DNA of 64,000 nucleotides from Liolophura sinensis. Its lineage: Eukaryota; Mollusca; Polyplacophora; Chitonida; Chitonidae. Below the pieces are notes generated by a model that was not told the DNA's origin, ran no database searches, and saw only the letters and a program-made list of their open reading frames with translations. Positions 1 to 26,000 of the stretch are shown here, piece after piece (within the stretch, counting starts at the first letter, position 1; every line of letters starts with the position of its first letter). The stretch is taken from contig NC_088304.1 in NCBI RefSeq assembly GCF_032854445.1, positions 13,405,704-13,469,703 of the forward strand, written 5' to 3'. A program made the position numbers and the translations under genes.

Positions 1-143
1 TAATTGCAGCAGACATCAATCTGTGTTTAAACATAATTTACACAAAAGTTAATTCATCTCAGAATAATCACATGACTTTATAACGTCATTTATTTATTCT
101 CGTAACAACAGATCGCATTCTACTTTGCCCTTAACACACCTAC

Positions 144-12649
<12,506 letters not shown>

Positions 12650-12741
12650 TGATTTCGATGACGACTGACGATAACGTCACAAATTATCACTACAAAAACT
12701 AGAGTGTCAAGGATATTCCATCAAATACCTTTACTCTGTTT

Positions 12742-12881
12742 CTTAAATCTCGTAAGTAAATATGGACGGAGTGTCTCTTAAATCTCGTAAGTAAATATGG
12801 ACGGAGTGTCTCTTAAATCTCGTAAGTAAATATGGACGGAGTGTCTCTTAAATCTCGTAAGTAAATATGGACGGAGTGTCT
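12742..12881. repeat. 35-bp tandem repeat, four copies
   Basis: Four almost identical units of CTTAAATCTCGTAAGTAAAT + ATGGACGGAGTGTCT lie about 90 bases upstream of TXNRD2 exon 1a. Each carries a CGTAAGT string resembling a splice donor on the plus strand. Confidence 0.95.
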
Positions 12882-15800
12882 AGAATCTCTCCTTCATACC
12901 TGTGTATATATACTGCTTAAACCTGGCTTAGGGGTTGATTTATCGTGCCGAAAAAAAAAAGCCCCAAAACGACAGGAGGCATATGTTAACATTTCCAAAG
13001 GGACTCTTAGATTTGATTAACGTCAACACATAAATTATAGCATGGTGCCCAATTTGTATATGATTGTACTGATTTTTATGATAGAATTGATATTGACATA
13101 GAACATTCCATACACCTTTCCGCCATTTTTGAAAACTATGGAAGATTTCTTTTTGTGTGAATTCATCCTGACTTTTTACTTTAAATATTTTCTTTGTTAT
13201 TGTTGCTATATAGACGCTTGGCATAGGCGGATATAGGTAAACGTGATGACAACACGGCATTTTGAGTAATTCTTGACCAGTGACGTCAAATAAATTACAA
13301 TTAACATTGCTGTATTTTTTTTTACCTAATTCTGCCATGGTGCTATGGGGCGTGTACGTTGCTACGGTTACATGAGCAGTCAGAATAAAACCCTGACTGC
13401 ATGAGATAAATTAACTAGAAAACGCATTTGTCTTTAATGTCTTTAGTCATAATGTATGTACTTGACATGTGTAGTTCAGTACCTGTACTCTTATCTCCCA
13501 TGTTCTGACAACCAGCATGTTGATGGGGTCACGCATGCGTCTGGACTATGACATGTAACGTTATGCGGCGTATTTTCAAATCGCTTGACTGCCAGTAAGA
13601 TTCACCCCGCTAAAGGTTTTTTTTTTTTTTTTTTTTTTTTAATACGGTGAATTAGCAATTGGCAATTCATTCAATGATGTCTATGTACCGGCATAATAAA
13701 GTACCGGTATAATTAGAATGAATCGGTGAAGTCGCTGTAGCTAGACAGGTTGCGGTTGAACGTGCGGTTTTGTCGTCGGGCTAGGTAGTTTCCTATATAC
13801 CAAATGACCCCCGATTTACATGATGGAAATGAAACATTAACCTAACAGGACGTCAACCACCAATCAAGAAGATGGATAGTCAGAAAAAATTACAATACAG
13901 CTTTTGAAAACCAATTTTTTTTATTGCATTCATCTCCCGTATGTACAAACTATATCGTGATCAATTTCTGCGTTCCATGTTTGGCGTCACACCAACACTA
14001 TTACCTCCCTTTGTTCGCAAGTAACGTTTTATAATGAAAAAACATAGTTTTTAGTTCATGTATTTTAACCTTCATTTCCTGCAAGAAAAGTCATTATTGA
14101 AATGAATTATCCTCTCAGCCTTAGTAACAAGAAACAGAAACCTGACTACTGCATGGTTATGTATGGCTGTTAAACGTAGAGTACCAAAGGGAAATAATCG
14201 CTGCTTGAACCAAGATGAGATAATCTTCAGTATCTACAAGAATGTAGAGTTTATAACCCGAAGTTACCAATGGACCCAATCGTTCATATACCAAAAGTAA
14301 GCCTGCAACATCTCTGTACACTTTACATCAAGTGAACTACCAAAGATATATAGGCCCTACGTTATCGCTGAAGGCGAACACCAAAGTCATAAATGAGAGA
14401 GATATATACAACTCCTGCCAGTTTGGCATCAAGTAAAAATCGACCTATGCACATAATCAAACTACACATGACATGAACTATCGAGTGGACAAATTCGCTC
14501 AAAATGCATCAAATCAAAGTCTGTACTTTCTTTGTAAATGTGAAAATGAGGCAGGGAATGGGGTGAAATGGGGCTGAACGAGATGCATGGTCACCCAGAG
14601 CTATATCTGCTCACTGCATGTCTAGTTATGTAAGTTGATATTACAGTAAAAAAAGAGACCAGAACGTCGACGTCAAATTATGTACATCCGCTTTAAAACA
14701 ATATAACAAAAGTAAAATGATCAAACACATCTAAAGCTTATTATACATAGATATATCTTTCGCAACATCATCATGGCAACAATATGAAAAATGACGAGTT
14801 ATGGTAGATATTAATTTTGTGGCATCAGTATTTTCAAGGCAGATAAAACTGATATCCAGATGTTTACAATTAATGCCAGTAGACGACTCAATCTTAACCA
14901 CACGAAACTAAAGCTTTTGTTGCTACAAATGTCGCCAAGAAGGACACACCATGCGGTACTGTAAGAACAACTATACTCATTCTGTTGACTTCAGTAATGC
15001 CATTAGCTGATTAGTCAAGTCAGACGGCTGCATTTCTGGGTACTGCCAAACGAGGCAAAAACATATACCTTGGCTTTAAATTAGTTTTGGCAAGTCAGAC
15101 CCAACCTGTTATGAATATATAACCATACGTTCCACAAAAATATCATATTGTCAATGAAAAGATAAGTTTATCCCCTACGTGAACCATTAGAACTAGAACG
15201 TAATGTACATTTACATATTCATCTCTTTCTTTTTTTTCTTTTTTTTTTAAATTTAACTTTTAATTCCTGAACAGGAATTCAACTCTAGAAACGTGACTCG
15301 ATCAAAATGATTCGACTGGACATCACATATACTGTAGGTCAAATGCTTACGTATCGCGCATGCTCAGCTACCTGTCTTCTACGGCTTCAAAGATAAGTAC
15401 ATAATATACAAAAATGCCCAAAACAAACATACATTATTTACATGCTATACACATCAAATACGTACATTTTTATAATGTACAGTAAACCGTGATGAAACGT
15501 AAGGATTACTTTCATTCCAAAAAAAGGAAAACATAAAAGTAAACACAGAAGACTATAAGATATTTAAACGTTATTCAAAAAGAAAAAAAGTTTTATCACA
15601 GAGGAAAAAAGATAATGAAAATTGACGAAAATACACTTTTGAGTTGAATTTTTTTTTCTTCTTTTTCATGAAATACTGTTTTTATCTTTTATAGTAGCAA
15701 TGAGTTTTCTCCACAATTTTTGGTCGAACTACTAATGGTATAAAATATTTTAATCCAAATAATGTTGACTATATAATTTAAAAATAAATAAAATCACCAA

Positions 15801-16650
15801 AATTGAAAGTGAGCCTTTTGTGAGATTGGCCAGATATTGCTTGCTTGGATGGATTCAATCGTTTCAACTAATACGGTACAGCGAGTAAAACAATATATAC
15901 AAGGCAACTTTGTTATTTCATTTTGAACCGCCTTAATATTTCAAGTTTTGTTCTGGTTTTCCTTAGAAATTTAACCTGTTTTCACTTGAAGGGATACAGA
16001 ATCGATGCTGATTTGCTAACATATGAGATAGGATTTTCCTGTAGTCTTAGTCACGGCTCTATGCATAATGGCTTAGCCGATAGTAGACTAGCAGCACAGA
16101 TTATGTGCCTCATTAACGAAAGCCTCGTGATGCATTGTTTCTGACAGATGTGATAACATCTCGCTGATAATGAAAAATATGAAAAATAAAACCATTCAAT
16201 GTGAATATAAAATATGTCGCTGGAAGACGACATTCTTATCTGCACCAGATTCTCAATACAATCCCCACTAACTGATCTTTGCTGTCAGAGATAATGTCGC
16301 TGTGGCGATGACTTGACCTGTATCCAGGATGATTTTTCACTTAAGTCAAAATTTAAAACTTCACTCTGTTGCGGTGTCTACGGTCTAAGAAGCTCAAATT
16401 GTGAAACATTTACCTTAATGTACAACTTGTTAGGTGTTCCCAATTTTAACTCCTGCATGGGGTCCAAAAATAAGAGTTTATATCAAATTTTACATTTTGA
16501 CTTAAGTCAAACCTGGCTTTGTGAAAACGGCCATGGAGTTATTTTTATATTAACAATAATGTTCAAACAGCACTTGTTATACTGCTAGCAGAGGTTATAA
16601 GTTCAATGGAAAATAATCAGTCTGTCATCGTATTGGTGAAGAAAGAACAT
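12882..16650. other. AT-rich non-coding interval between TXNRD2 and the CUB gene
   Basis: No supportable exon was seen. A run of about 22 T lies at 13618-13640. Part of the interval is probably the CUB gene's 3' UTR and downstream DNA; a minus-strand AATAAA near 13920 is one possible polyadenylation signal, but nothing decides it. Positions 13265-13400 resemble 18755-18860, a dispersed repeat. Positions 16320-16535 belong to another dispersed repeat (see its entry). Confidence 0.5.
16320..16535. repeat. Dispersed inverted-arm repeat, copy 1
   Basis: CACTTAAGTCAAAATTTAAA at the left and its complement TTTTGACTTAAGTCAAACC at the right frame the element. The right half (TAACTCCTGCATGGGGTCCA through CTGGCTTTGTGAAAACGG) matches 37040-37135, and other parts match 33620-33700. 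Confidence 0.65.
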
Positions 16651-17099
16651 CTACATGACTCCAATGAATTTGGCCTCTTCGAACTGTCCTGCCTGTGAGG
16701 TATGGAAAAGCGGCAAACGATCAGTACCGCCCGCATCAGTGCCCGCCCTTGAAATCGCCTGAAAGGAGTCATGTGATTGGTCTACTGTCTCATGGTCAGG
16801 CATTGGCAGATAGACGTTGGAGCTGCCATCGTCCCTGACAACAGGCTGCGGTTGCTTCAGCCTGGGTTTGGAATACCTCTTGCCCGATCGGGGAGCCTGG
16901 ACGGGCTCCATGTTGATGACGGTTTCCTTGGTACCGGACATACCCGAACATCCGCAGCACGGTTTTCGGTTGGGCCGGAAGCAATGATGGTAGACCGTCC
17001 AACCACCCAGACAAATGAGAACCAAGATGGCGATTAGCAGAGCCAACGAGAGTGAGTATATCAGAATGTCATCTCGGCTGAGGAGCACCTCAGCAGGTT
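16651..17099 (-). CDS. CUB gene exon 5: transmembrane helix and cytoplasmic tail
   Basis: It starts PAEVLLSRDDILIYSLSLAL, runs through the helix LLIAILVLICLGGWTV and ends with TAG at 16651. The tail holds a basic patch (RSGKRYSKPRLKQ), several Ser/Asp stretches and YLP. The acceptor is CCACAG. Confidence 0.92.
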
Positions 17100-20000
17100 C
17101 TGTGGAATAAAGTAAAAGCTTTTAATTTTCATTTATTTATCCAATGCTGTTTAAACGCCAAGTCCGATGCTCATACACCGCTCGTAAAGCAGAAATGGGC
17201 GATCAAGGTAATAATCGCCATATTGAAGGATATTTCACTTATTATCACGATCAGTTTCAATCAGTTTTATGCGTAGCGGTAGAAAAAACCTGGCAGGGTA
17301 AACCGCCGACAAATGACCTTATAGTACACATAAGCACAGGTTTTCCGTCCTATTTTCTTACTTTATATACGTGCTTAGTTTTCTGTTGTTTTGTGTTGTG
17401 CGTCGTTTTGGGAATTGGCCGTGCGATTATTGACCTGGAAGGTCCTTATAGGTTGACGGCTAGTATATGAATGTCTGTTTCGACGCATAGATTCAACGAA
17501 CGTTACACTGTACAAAAAGCCAAACCACTTATTCTCACCAAGATCTCGTGTACAGTGAATGTGGTACAACTAAGGGAGGTAAGCCTTGTTCATACCATAA
17601 ACTTCGACTGTTCATGGGAAAGTGAAGTGTTTTTTTCCTTTCATAAAGCACAAAAAATAAACAAATAAACATCATAAATAATAACTGTAAGTTGCTTTTT
17701 TGTTTTCTACCCAGAATATATAACTTTTCATTTCAAGGTGATGCAATTCAATAACGTGCTGTCAGATTATCAACTTAAAATGCAGTAAGTGGGAAGGTCC
17801 GGCAGCAACCTGCGGATGATCGTTGGTTTATTCCGGGCTCTGTCTGGTTTCATAACACCAAAATGCTGGCCGCCGTGGTATAAGTGAAATGTTCCTCAGT
17901 ACGGCGTAAAACACCAATCAAATAAATAAAATGTAGTAAAAGACGAGTAATATACCTCCAGTATCTGTATACTGTGTAAAAACATAAATGTTCATTGAAA
18001 CACGGCCCATCGACCATGTGTTATGCTACTTGGACTGTGGATAATCCGCTGTCTACCACCATCAAATATTTTTTTTGCAATACTGGATACTATACACTGA
18101 AAATATGCTAAACAAGTGGGTAGTATGGTTTCACTTAAAACAGATTAGCCAAGAAAATCTTCTAGATTCGGTATTTGAAACACATGAAAATTATCCATTC
18201 ATCATAATACTCACCATTTAATGTCAATGTCAAATGTATATATATTAAAAGTAAAATGTCTAAGGTACGCCAAAAGTGTACAAAATGGCACTGTCACTGA
18301 GCAAATGCCAGTTTCGCTTACCATAAACACTTTTCTGCATGAGTGTGCACTGTATGTACGTAGGTAGCAAGGAGAACGGGGGGATTATTTTTTAATGTTA
18401 AGAAGGAGTAAGTTTGTATTACCTGCTGGCTTGATCTCATCAGTTGTGGGGTTTTGTGACAATCGGGCACGAAGAGCCTCTGAAACCAGAATATGATATA
18501 AGCTATTAGAGGTCACCACTCGTTTCAATACCTAAAGAAACTTGAAAGCACTTTGACACCGTGTGCGCTGATCTCTCTTTGAAAGGAGAGGTCAAAGCTT
18601 ACGACCAATCAGAACCTTCTTGTCAAAATGAGTGAAAGTGTTGACTTCAGTTTATATAGAGTGACGTCCTTTTGACCTAGTTAGGTAACCATCTGAGCTT
18701 CTAGTATGAGGCTGTTTGCTAATCGCGATGACATCATAGCGCCTTGAGTTTTATAGACTAGTGACGTCTAATAAACTCCACTTAACATAAATACGCTTTT
18801 TTGCAGTCATGTAAGTTGCTACTTTTAAGTATCTACATGAACAGTGAGAACAGAACCCTGAATGAGGATTTTATCAGTTACTTGGTTACTCGGTGATAGG
18901 ATACGGGAATATATGGTGCCAGAAACCTTCATATTGGACGAGGCGTCGGCCAAGCACAATATGAGGGTTAATGACGCCGTATATTTCCGTATACTGTCAC
19001 AAAGTGACCATGTAGCGAATTTATCTTGCAAAAAAACATCAATTCAGCGCCGAAGACTGATGTATATCAGCGAATCGCTTCAGCGATGTGATCATTGTTG
19101 TCATAACCGGAAGACTATGGTGGGAAACCGCGGGCAGTACCACCCACAGGTTTCTGACAGATCATTCTACGTACGATAGGAGATATATTATTTTTCACAG
19201 AATATCCTTGACAAACTAGTAACATATAGATATACCTGGTGTTTGGTCGTGATACACATGCAATCGGAAACCTTTGCCTTCTTTCAGTAGATCTGAGTGG
19301 AAAGAGATCAGGATCTTGGGACCGGCACTGTACACCGGATCTGGAAGCTGTTCTCCACACGCCCGTATCAACTCACGACTGAAACGGTAAATTCGTTTTT
19401 GTTAGATACAATAATGTTCAACATACATGTAAAAATGTTGTTCATATACACATATGGGAAGCATATTGTCTAGTTATTCTTTTCACGAATTTATGCTTTA
19501 AAATTTTACGCCAAGTAATTATTGCATGCAAATTAGATTCCAGGAATTTTTGACATATATATTGTGAAATCATAGTGCACTTAAAAGTGTTTATTTCGAC
19601 TTTAAAATGTGGCTCGGTTTACAACATTTTCAATTGTTAAATGCTTAGCAGTTTAGAAATTAATAATCTAACATTACAAATGCTATTTCTCCATCAGTGA
19701 CAAAATGTTGGATTTACCATTATTGAAGTTACATGTATATATAGGATTTCATTTTTCAGAGTGGATGCAATTTCTGGAATATCGCGGCTAGGATATATGC
19801 AACATTACTACTTTAACGTTACTAACTTCCAGGAGACGACCACAAATGCAACTTAATACAACAGCGTCATTTGCAGCACAGTGTTCATGCATTAGACGCT
19901 AGATGACGTCGTCTTGTCGGCGCCCTGGTGGCAAGAAGCGGCCGACTGTCCTTCTGTGTAGTCTTACATGAAATCAGTGGCTTAGGGGGCTAGCACGCCA

Positions 20001-23000
20001 GCACGACACAATGACCCAGGAGCCTGCCATCAATGCCGTAGCTGTTAGTTCAATGCTGGCTTCCTGTCCGGCCGTAAGTTGGAACGTCTGCCTGCAACCT
20101 GCGGATGGTTGTGTGTTTCCTCCGGGCTCTGCCCGGATTCCTCCCACCATAATGATGTCCGCCGTCGTATAAATGGAATATTCTGGAGTACTGCGTAAAA
20201 CACCAATTAAATAAATAAAATAAATCCTTTTTTTATGAGACTAATGTTCTCCCATACGACAACTAGCCCTTGACCAATGAGGTTGTTCCTGGCTCCCAAT
20301 ATCACTCGGCTGCAGGCGGGAACTGTCTACAAGTTTGACAGAATGCCGAATTTCCCTGGGTTCCACCCAAATTCCTCTACCCACAGACTTTGCTATCTGT
20401 CACAAAAGTGAGATGTTCATGAGTACGGATAACATCAATAAAATCATCCAATTGCCACTCCAGGTTTATAGTTTAGAAACTAGACGTCAAAACAGACATT
20501 TGTACTCCAGCCATCAACCAAAATGGACGTTCCAGAACTCACTTGGTGATGGGGTCTCTGATAAGCAAGTAGTCGTCCCTGCAATCTTCAGTCTCTTCAA
20601 TATCCATCTCCTCAAAGACTACGGCCCAGGCTCCGTACGGCCGCTCAAACATCCAGCTATAGCGAGATTCTTTAGGGTAAGGCCGTGGGTAAGCCGGACT
20701 CTCCACCACCCCCGGGCTGCTCCGCCCTTCGTGGCCAAGCTCGACTAAAATAACAATTTCAACCAATTTTAATAATAAAAATATTTGGTTTTGAAACAGG
20801 TATTTTTTAAGAATCCGTCAAATTCCCATATACGTCCATGTATTACAAAAATATCTACATCTGACCACAATGTAATGAACTCTCATTCGGAGTATATTGA
20901 ACAAAGAGAGACTTTTTCATCGTGTGGGATGATTATTAACTCTTCACCCCAGGCGAAGAGAGAGGCATTTCCCTCTCTCAAACAACCGGAAACGATACCC
21001 GCAGAAAATAGGACAATTATATGACTTGTAACAAAATTAACAGTTCATTATTTTAATGATGGAATGATTATAGATGTTCGTGTTACGGTTTGTTTAGTTT
21101 TTAGACGACGACAAATGGGCCGCGCTCCAAGATTTAATTAAACTCAGAACAGTGGAATATTTACATGTCTCTTTAATGAGATACATTTGAATCTGATTGT
21201 AGAAACACAGTTCTCTCTGAAGAGAATGCATTTACTTGACTGAACCTTAACATTGAATTTGAGAATTTTCTTTCTTAAATTAAGATATTTTTAACTGGAA
21301 AAAATTTTATCTGTAGGTGTTTCACCAATATGATCTGTCGACAACCTGCGGATGGTTGTGGGTTTCCCCCGGGATCTGCCAGGTATCCTCTCACCATAAT
21401 GCTGGCCGGTGTTGTATAAGTGAAATATTCTTGAGTACTTAGGCGTAAAACCTTAATGAAATGAATAAATACATATATTACGAATGTCAGATTTCTATGA
21501 ACAGAGAACACCAAAGCGCCAGAATTAAACGTTTGTCATTCGGCAGCTAACCGACAGACCTCCTAACTTTAAAATCGCTGACGAACCAGTCAGAACTGGA
21601 TTCGAACCCACGACCTCTACGGATGTGGATGTGTTGAATAATAATTTTTGTGAACGCCCGCAAAACTTCGTAATGTGGAAAGAAAGTTGTTTCCATTCGT
21701 ACTGACATTTCCGTATCATATAGTATACGGCATAAAACACCCATCAACAAATTACCATATAGCGTGGTGGAAATCGTTTCTTAATAGCAGCAACAATATA
21801 AAACTTGCCTTATTTTCATTTTCGTTTGATTGCACTAGTGCATATATGTTCGCTCAGTGCGTACATCGTAACAAAGAAAAGCGGCCACCTGGATGTCGTA
21901 TCTGCCACATACGCCACTCAGTTGTGGACGGTGACACGACACAGTTAAGGCGGGAAAAACAGGCCAAATACTGGTCAATTATCCGGGGATCCAAAACCGC
22001 AGAACAAATGTCATTTCCTTAATTTGCTGTCATTATGTGGCGATTGGGGCTAACCTTTGAATGAGCACCAACCTCGAATCCAGCCTATAGGACCCTGGAT
22101 ATTATATGGCTAATCACAGACTTTATACACCCGCTGGAGAGCGGTAAATGACCTAAAATTTCGCCCATTATTATATTTTAGCACATTTTGCCTACCGATA
22201 TATAACTCTGAGAGATGCATTGATCATTGAAAGGTGTTTTGAGGTTTGCTTGGAAGGTAGGCTGATGTCCTACTGGACTAAAATCTGTAAGTTTCAGCAC
22301 CAAAATAAATATTTTGTAATAATTACTTGTTTCTATAACAATGTCCTTTGAGGTGGAGTGGATACGGGCACGCCATGAGTACTCTCTCAGATAGCGTGGA
22401 TTTCCAGGCAAACACATGTAGGTCTGCAGGCTATCCATTTATACAAGGCATCAGATAACAGTAAACAGACCTGTCATGTATAATACGACGAGATGTATAT
22501 AGCGCTAGTTTTACAAATTTGCAAATTTACTGAATGACCTGCCAATTTTCACTTGTTGGTCTGTCAGCAGCATGATTATAGGCATGCTTCAGTGGTCATA
22601 GTCCGTGTCGTGTTCTGGTATATTTATAGTGACCAATTATGGCCAGTAATTAACCATTCGCCAGTGACCAGCTCAGTAGCCAGTAATCTATTAATGGCCG
22701 ACATCATACACTCTAGCATGTCACGCTATTTGAATACTGGATTCACTCATTTGCATAGAGCATTCCTAGAATGTCCTTTCCAGTATCACTTAAAATTGTT
22801 GAGTGTTTCTTTTTGCATGATTCCGTCCATATTTCGTGATTTGCATACTTTCTCAGTTCTTTGGTAGTTTGTGTTAAGATGGTTTGGGGAATTGGCCTTG
22901 CGATTATTGACCCGGAAAGTCTGGTGTCTGAGTGATGCTAGAATGTATTCTGTTATGTTCTTATGACAAAATATTCATATTCAACATAATATCCTGTTAA

Positions 23001-26000
23001 TCTAATAGAATATTTATGGTAAATTAATAGAATATATGTGTTATATTTAATAGAATATTTATGGTAAATTAATAGAATATATGTGTTATGTTTAACAGAA
23101 TAATCTGCTGCAATAGCAGAGTACATTCTAGCATCACTCAGACAACAAACTTTCCGTTAACATTAACGGATTAATATTTTCAGTGTAAATACCTAGTTTT
23201 AGTGTTTTCTTTGCATTTAAAGCACGTAATCATTTAAGAAGAAAACGATAAAAAAATGTTTACATAATAAATATGTACACTGTATTAATTAAAAATTTAA
23301 AAGTTAAATATGACTTTAACAATGTTACGTCCAACATTTTGGTAACTGTGAAGGAGAGAAATCATTTATAATATTAGGTTTACGACTTCTAAAATTTAAC
23401 AAAGCGCGTATAGCATATATGGGTATAACTGTGTTTTATGTCAAATGAACATTATAAAGTGTTGTGTTACCAAGCAGTCATTACGAAGCGTAATATTTTA
23501 AAATGTCACATCTGTACTCTCACATTACAGCATTTAGCATGTATCATTCGAATATTTAAAATGTTGACAATTTAACATTTGCATGTTACGAGAATACCCA
23601 TTAATTACTTGCGCGGGCGTTCGTAGCTCGGTTAGCTCGCTAGCACAACGTAATGACCCAGCAGCCTGTTCCCATAGCGGTGGCTGTGAGTTCAAGTCCA
23701 GATCATGCTAGCTTCCTCTCCGACCGTACGTGAGAAGGTCTTGCAGCAACCTGCGAATGGTCGTGGGTTTACTCCGGGCTCTGCCCGGCTTCCTCCCACC
23801 ACAATGCTGGCCGCCGTCGTATAAATGAAATATTCTTGAGTACGGCGTAAAACACCAATCAAATAAACAAATAAATTTATTTCTAATTTCCCGTCAAACA
23901 AACCAAATGTAAATGTATTTGAGACAACACATTTATACCCTTCCAAATGTTTCTCAGTTGTTGTTTCTTCCGTTTATTTATTTATTTTATTTCTGTTTTA
24001 CACCGTACTCAAGAACAATTTACAGATACGACAGCGTCCAGCATTATGGTAGCATGAAACCGATCAAAACGGCGGGAGTGGAGGGGAGTGGGGACACACG
24101 ACCTTCAGCAGGTTCGAGGCAGATCTCCCCACGTATCACTTAAGATACAGCCAACATGGACTGGACTTGAACGCATAGCAATCGTGTTGGTGCGCGCAAC
24201 CACTAAGCCATGTGGTCCCTTGTTTCTTCCGGGATTCATAGACGATCCCAAGGAGGCATGGTTACGGCATACTATCTCTTCGTATTATTGTGTTATCCTG
24301 CCTATACCGCCATAGATTTATATCTCATATCGTAACCACTGGTGGTTTTAAGAAGATATTTGTGAATATTTATGTATATATAATACAAAACAATTTTCTT
24401 TGTAATATCACAAATTTTAGACAATTTTTATGTAGCTCTGAAAATAAATTTTTTAAGCTCGTAGTTTTTGGTGTGATGTGCTATTCATGCTTTGTTTATT
24501 TTAGCGATCAGCTGTATTTTGCGCCTATATAGATTTCACTGACAGGGTGTGTCTTTTGCGTATTAATTTGTTGGGATGTGCTGTTGGTTACACTTAGTGC
24601 GTATCTTTACTGATCTGTTATAAATATTTGTATTTTTCTGTGATCAGCTAGTCTTTGTGTGTATTCTTCAGTGATTTGTCATACTTTATGTGTATTCTTC
24701 AGTGATTATACTTTATGTGTATTCTTCAGTGATTATACTTTATGTGTATTCTTCAGTGATTATACTTTATGTGTATTCTTCAGTGATTATACTTTATGTG
24801 TATTCTTCAGTGATTATACTTTATGTGTATTCTTCATTGATTTGCTATACTTAATGTGTACTTTTCAATGATTTACTCTTATTTATGTGTATTCTTCAGT
24901 GATTTGCTATACTTTATTTGTATTCTTCAGAATTTTGCTTCACTTTGAGTGTAATCTTTGGTGATCGGCTATGCTTTGTATGTATTCTTCAGTTGTCTGC
25001 TACACTTTGTATGTATTCTTCAGTGATTTGCTATATTTTACATGTAGTCTTCACTGGTCTGCTACACTTTGTGTGTATTCTTCAGTGATTTGCTATATTT
25101 TACATGTAGTCTTCACTGGTCTGCTACACTTCGTGTGTATTCTTCAGTGATTTGCTATATTTTACATGTAGTCTTCACTGGTCTGCTACACTTTGTGTGT
25201 ATTCTTCAGTGATTTGCTATATTTTACATGTTGTCTTCACTGGTCTGCTACAGTAGGTATCGTTCAGTGATTTGCTACAGATCGATCTTGAGCGTATAGT
25301 GTCTATATACTTTGTGGCTATGTGTTTCAGTGATGCGCTGTATTGAAAAGTTTGACCTCTGTGTATTCTTCAGTGATCTGCTATACTTTATGTGTATTCT
25401 TCAGTGACCTATACTTTGTGTATTCTTCAGTGATCTGCTATATTTTATGTGCATTCTTCAGTGACCTGTTATACTTTATGTGTATTCTTCAGTGACCTGC
25501 TATAATTTATGTGTATTCTCAGTGATCTGCTATACTTTATGTGTATTCTTCAGTGACCTGCTATACTTTATGTGTATTCTTCAGTGATCTGCTATACTTT
25601 ATGCGTATTCTTCAGTGATCTGCTATGCTATGAGGGTAACCGTACGCGATGTGTTAATGTACCTGTATAAATGATATGTTTGAGTCCATATGTGCAAGTC
25701 TCAGGAGACAAGCACCTTATACAGAAGTTATAGTGATGTCAAAAACAATCAACCCTGTGAAAGATCGCTATACAACTTCTGCAGTTTCAGAGATGAGTTC
25801 TGCTAATAGGTAAATGATGACAGGGGATAGAATGTTAAAAGAAATAAGCACTTCCTCACACTACATCTTTCCAGAAAGCTCTTGGTCTGTGATTTGAGCA
25901 GGCAAAAAATGTGCCAGGTTCTACAGAACGTTCATGTAAAGTGATCTTGTTGGCTACAGCCCTGATGATAAACAACATATGGGAAGTCCGTCAGCGAAAT

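Noticed and set aside
12940-13338. 132-residue reverse frame starting MAELGKKKYSNVN
   Set aside because: No recognisable domain, part overlaps a dispersed repeat similar to 18755-18860, and there are no supporting splice signals. It remains a weak possibility.
16777-17037. 86-residue plus-strand frame
   Set aside because: A shadow of the CUB gene's last exon on the other strand.
18862-19179. 105-residue plus frame and 68-residue minus frame
   Set aside because: Both arise from the two arms of the same palindrome.
21597-21614. Possible tRNA gene (GGTTCGAATCC box)
   Set aside because: No acceptor stem, anticodon arm or A box in the right place; more likely a SINE remnant.
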